Below are positions 5,035 to 5,541 of a stretch of 5,541 nt of DNA, in pieces. This DNA is from Armatimonadota bacterium (GTDB lineage Bacteria > Armatimonadota > Zipacnadia > Zipacnadales > UBA11051), in NCBI GenBank assembly GCA_003542955.1, contig DPJP01000209.1:11486-17026 (forward strand), in the 5' to 3' direction. The notes under the pieces were generated by a model, which had not been told where the DNA came from, did no database searches, and was given only the letters and a program-made list of their open reading frames with translations. A program made the translations under genes and the position numbers. The stretch's first letter is position 1. Every line of letters starts with the position of its first letter.

Positions 5035-5541
5035 TTAGCCCGCCCGCGCCAGTTCGACATACGGCTTCAGCAGGCTCGATGCCCGCGGCGACCAGCCCCG
5101 CCGCGAGAGCCGTTCCGGCGCCGCGTGTGCCACAGCCGAGTCCGCAACCGGACCCACATCAGACCACATCATCGATCCCGATGGGTCATACGCGGCCGGG
5201 GCGAATCGCTGAGACCCCAGCAGCCACAGCGCGTGCTCGCACACCGCCTGCTTCACCGCCCTCGGGACCTCCTTGCAGAGGTAGCTGATGGCGTACGGGG
5301 AGCGGTCGGCCATTGCGCCGCCGGAGCGCGCGACGATGGCGCCGTTGATGCAGTCGAGGATGTAGTCGGCCCAGGGCCTGAACACCTGCGCCCCGTCGAT
5401 GGCGTAGACGCGCTCCGAGCATGGCGCCACGATGTGATGGGCGAGCGGGACGGGCGTGTCGAGGAGCGCCAGAAAGGCAGCGCCCTCGACGCGGGTATCC
5501 GGGTCCTCGGCGCGCGGGAAATGCAGCGCCTGGGGCGTGGA
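5035..5541 (-). CDS. Hypothetical protein, C-terminal part; weakly phage head-tail connector/DnaT-like
   Basis: The frame is open from the right edge to the TAA at 5035-5037, giving 168 residues; the start is outside the window, and the GTG at 5428-5430 is an internal Val. Third codon positions are strongly G/C, supporting real coding. The visible sequence begins near QALHFPR and later has VPRAVKQAVCEHALWLL, then AYDPSG, a helical LSRRG segment and LLKPYVE near the end. QALxFPR followed by VPxAVKxAxCExALxLL recalls phage neck/head-tail connector and DnaT-like proteins; this is from memory. Here about 75 residues separate the two blocks, more than I would expect, so the match is tentative. No signal peptide or membrane segment is visible. 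The 658-bp gap separates it from the kinase operon, so they are probably not co-transcribed. Confidence 0.7.
   Translation of the reverse strand, partial: STPQALHFPRAEDPDTRVEGAAFLALLDTPVPLAHHIVAPCSERVYAIDGAQVFRPWADYILDCINGAIVARSGGAMADRSPYAISYLCKEVPRAVKQAVCEHALWLLGSQRFAPAAYDPSGSMMWSDVGPVADSAVAHAAPERLSRRGWSPRASSLLKPYVELARAG

Noticed and set aside
1..5541. tRNA, rRNA, CRISPR array or insertion sequence
   Set aside because: No tRNA T-loop with matching stems, no rRNA-like stretch, no regular repeat-spacer pattern and no transposase-like protein was seen on either strand.

Overview
The window is GC-rich bacterial DNA with compact genes and strong G/C preference at third codon positions. The organism cannot be named from sequence alone. 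The left-hand protein ends like the large sugar-active or carbohydrate-binding proteins that I associate with Planctomycetota and Armatimonadota-type genomes (my recollection, not a search). A chromosome or metagenome contig from such a lineage is my best guess.

Layout: (1) 1-1250, plus strand, is the 3' part of a large glycoside-hydrolase-like protein with carbohydrate-binding-module (CBM) sequence; its start lies outside the window. (2) 1251-1438 is a convergent intergenic gap with a seven-run G-tract (G-quadruplex motif) and a 10-bp inverted repeat. (3) 1439-2518, minus strand, encodes a response regulator fused to a class III adenylate cyclase. (4) 2523-4376, minus strand, encodes a soluble histidine kinase. 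Its N-terminus carries a nucleoside 2-deoxyribosyltransferase/TIR-like domain and then a region resembling a restriction-endonuclease (Mrr-like) fold without its usual catalytic Lys. (5) 4377-5034 is about 660 bp without a convincing gene; it holds a possible promoter, a second G-quadruplex motif and several small stem-loops. (6) 5035-5541, minus strand, is the C-terminal part of a gene that runs off the right edge and weakly resembles phage head-tail connector/DnaT-like proteins.

The centre of interest is the two-gene operon. The kinase gene is upstream, and its stop codon lies 4 nt before the likely GTG start of the cyclase gene, whose Shine-Dalgarno sequence sits inside the last kinase codons. 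The simplest model is a cytoplasmic pathway. The NDT-like and nuclease-like domains sense a nucleotide, NAD-related or nucleic-acid signal; the kinase passes phosphate to the receiver domain; cAMP output changes. The domain calls for the kinase core, receiver and cyclase are strong; the sensing model is inference.
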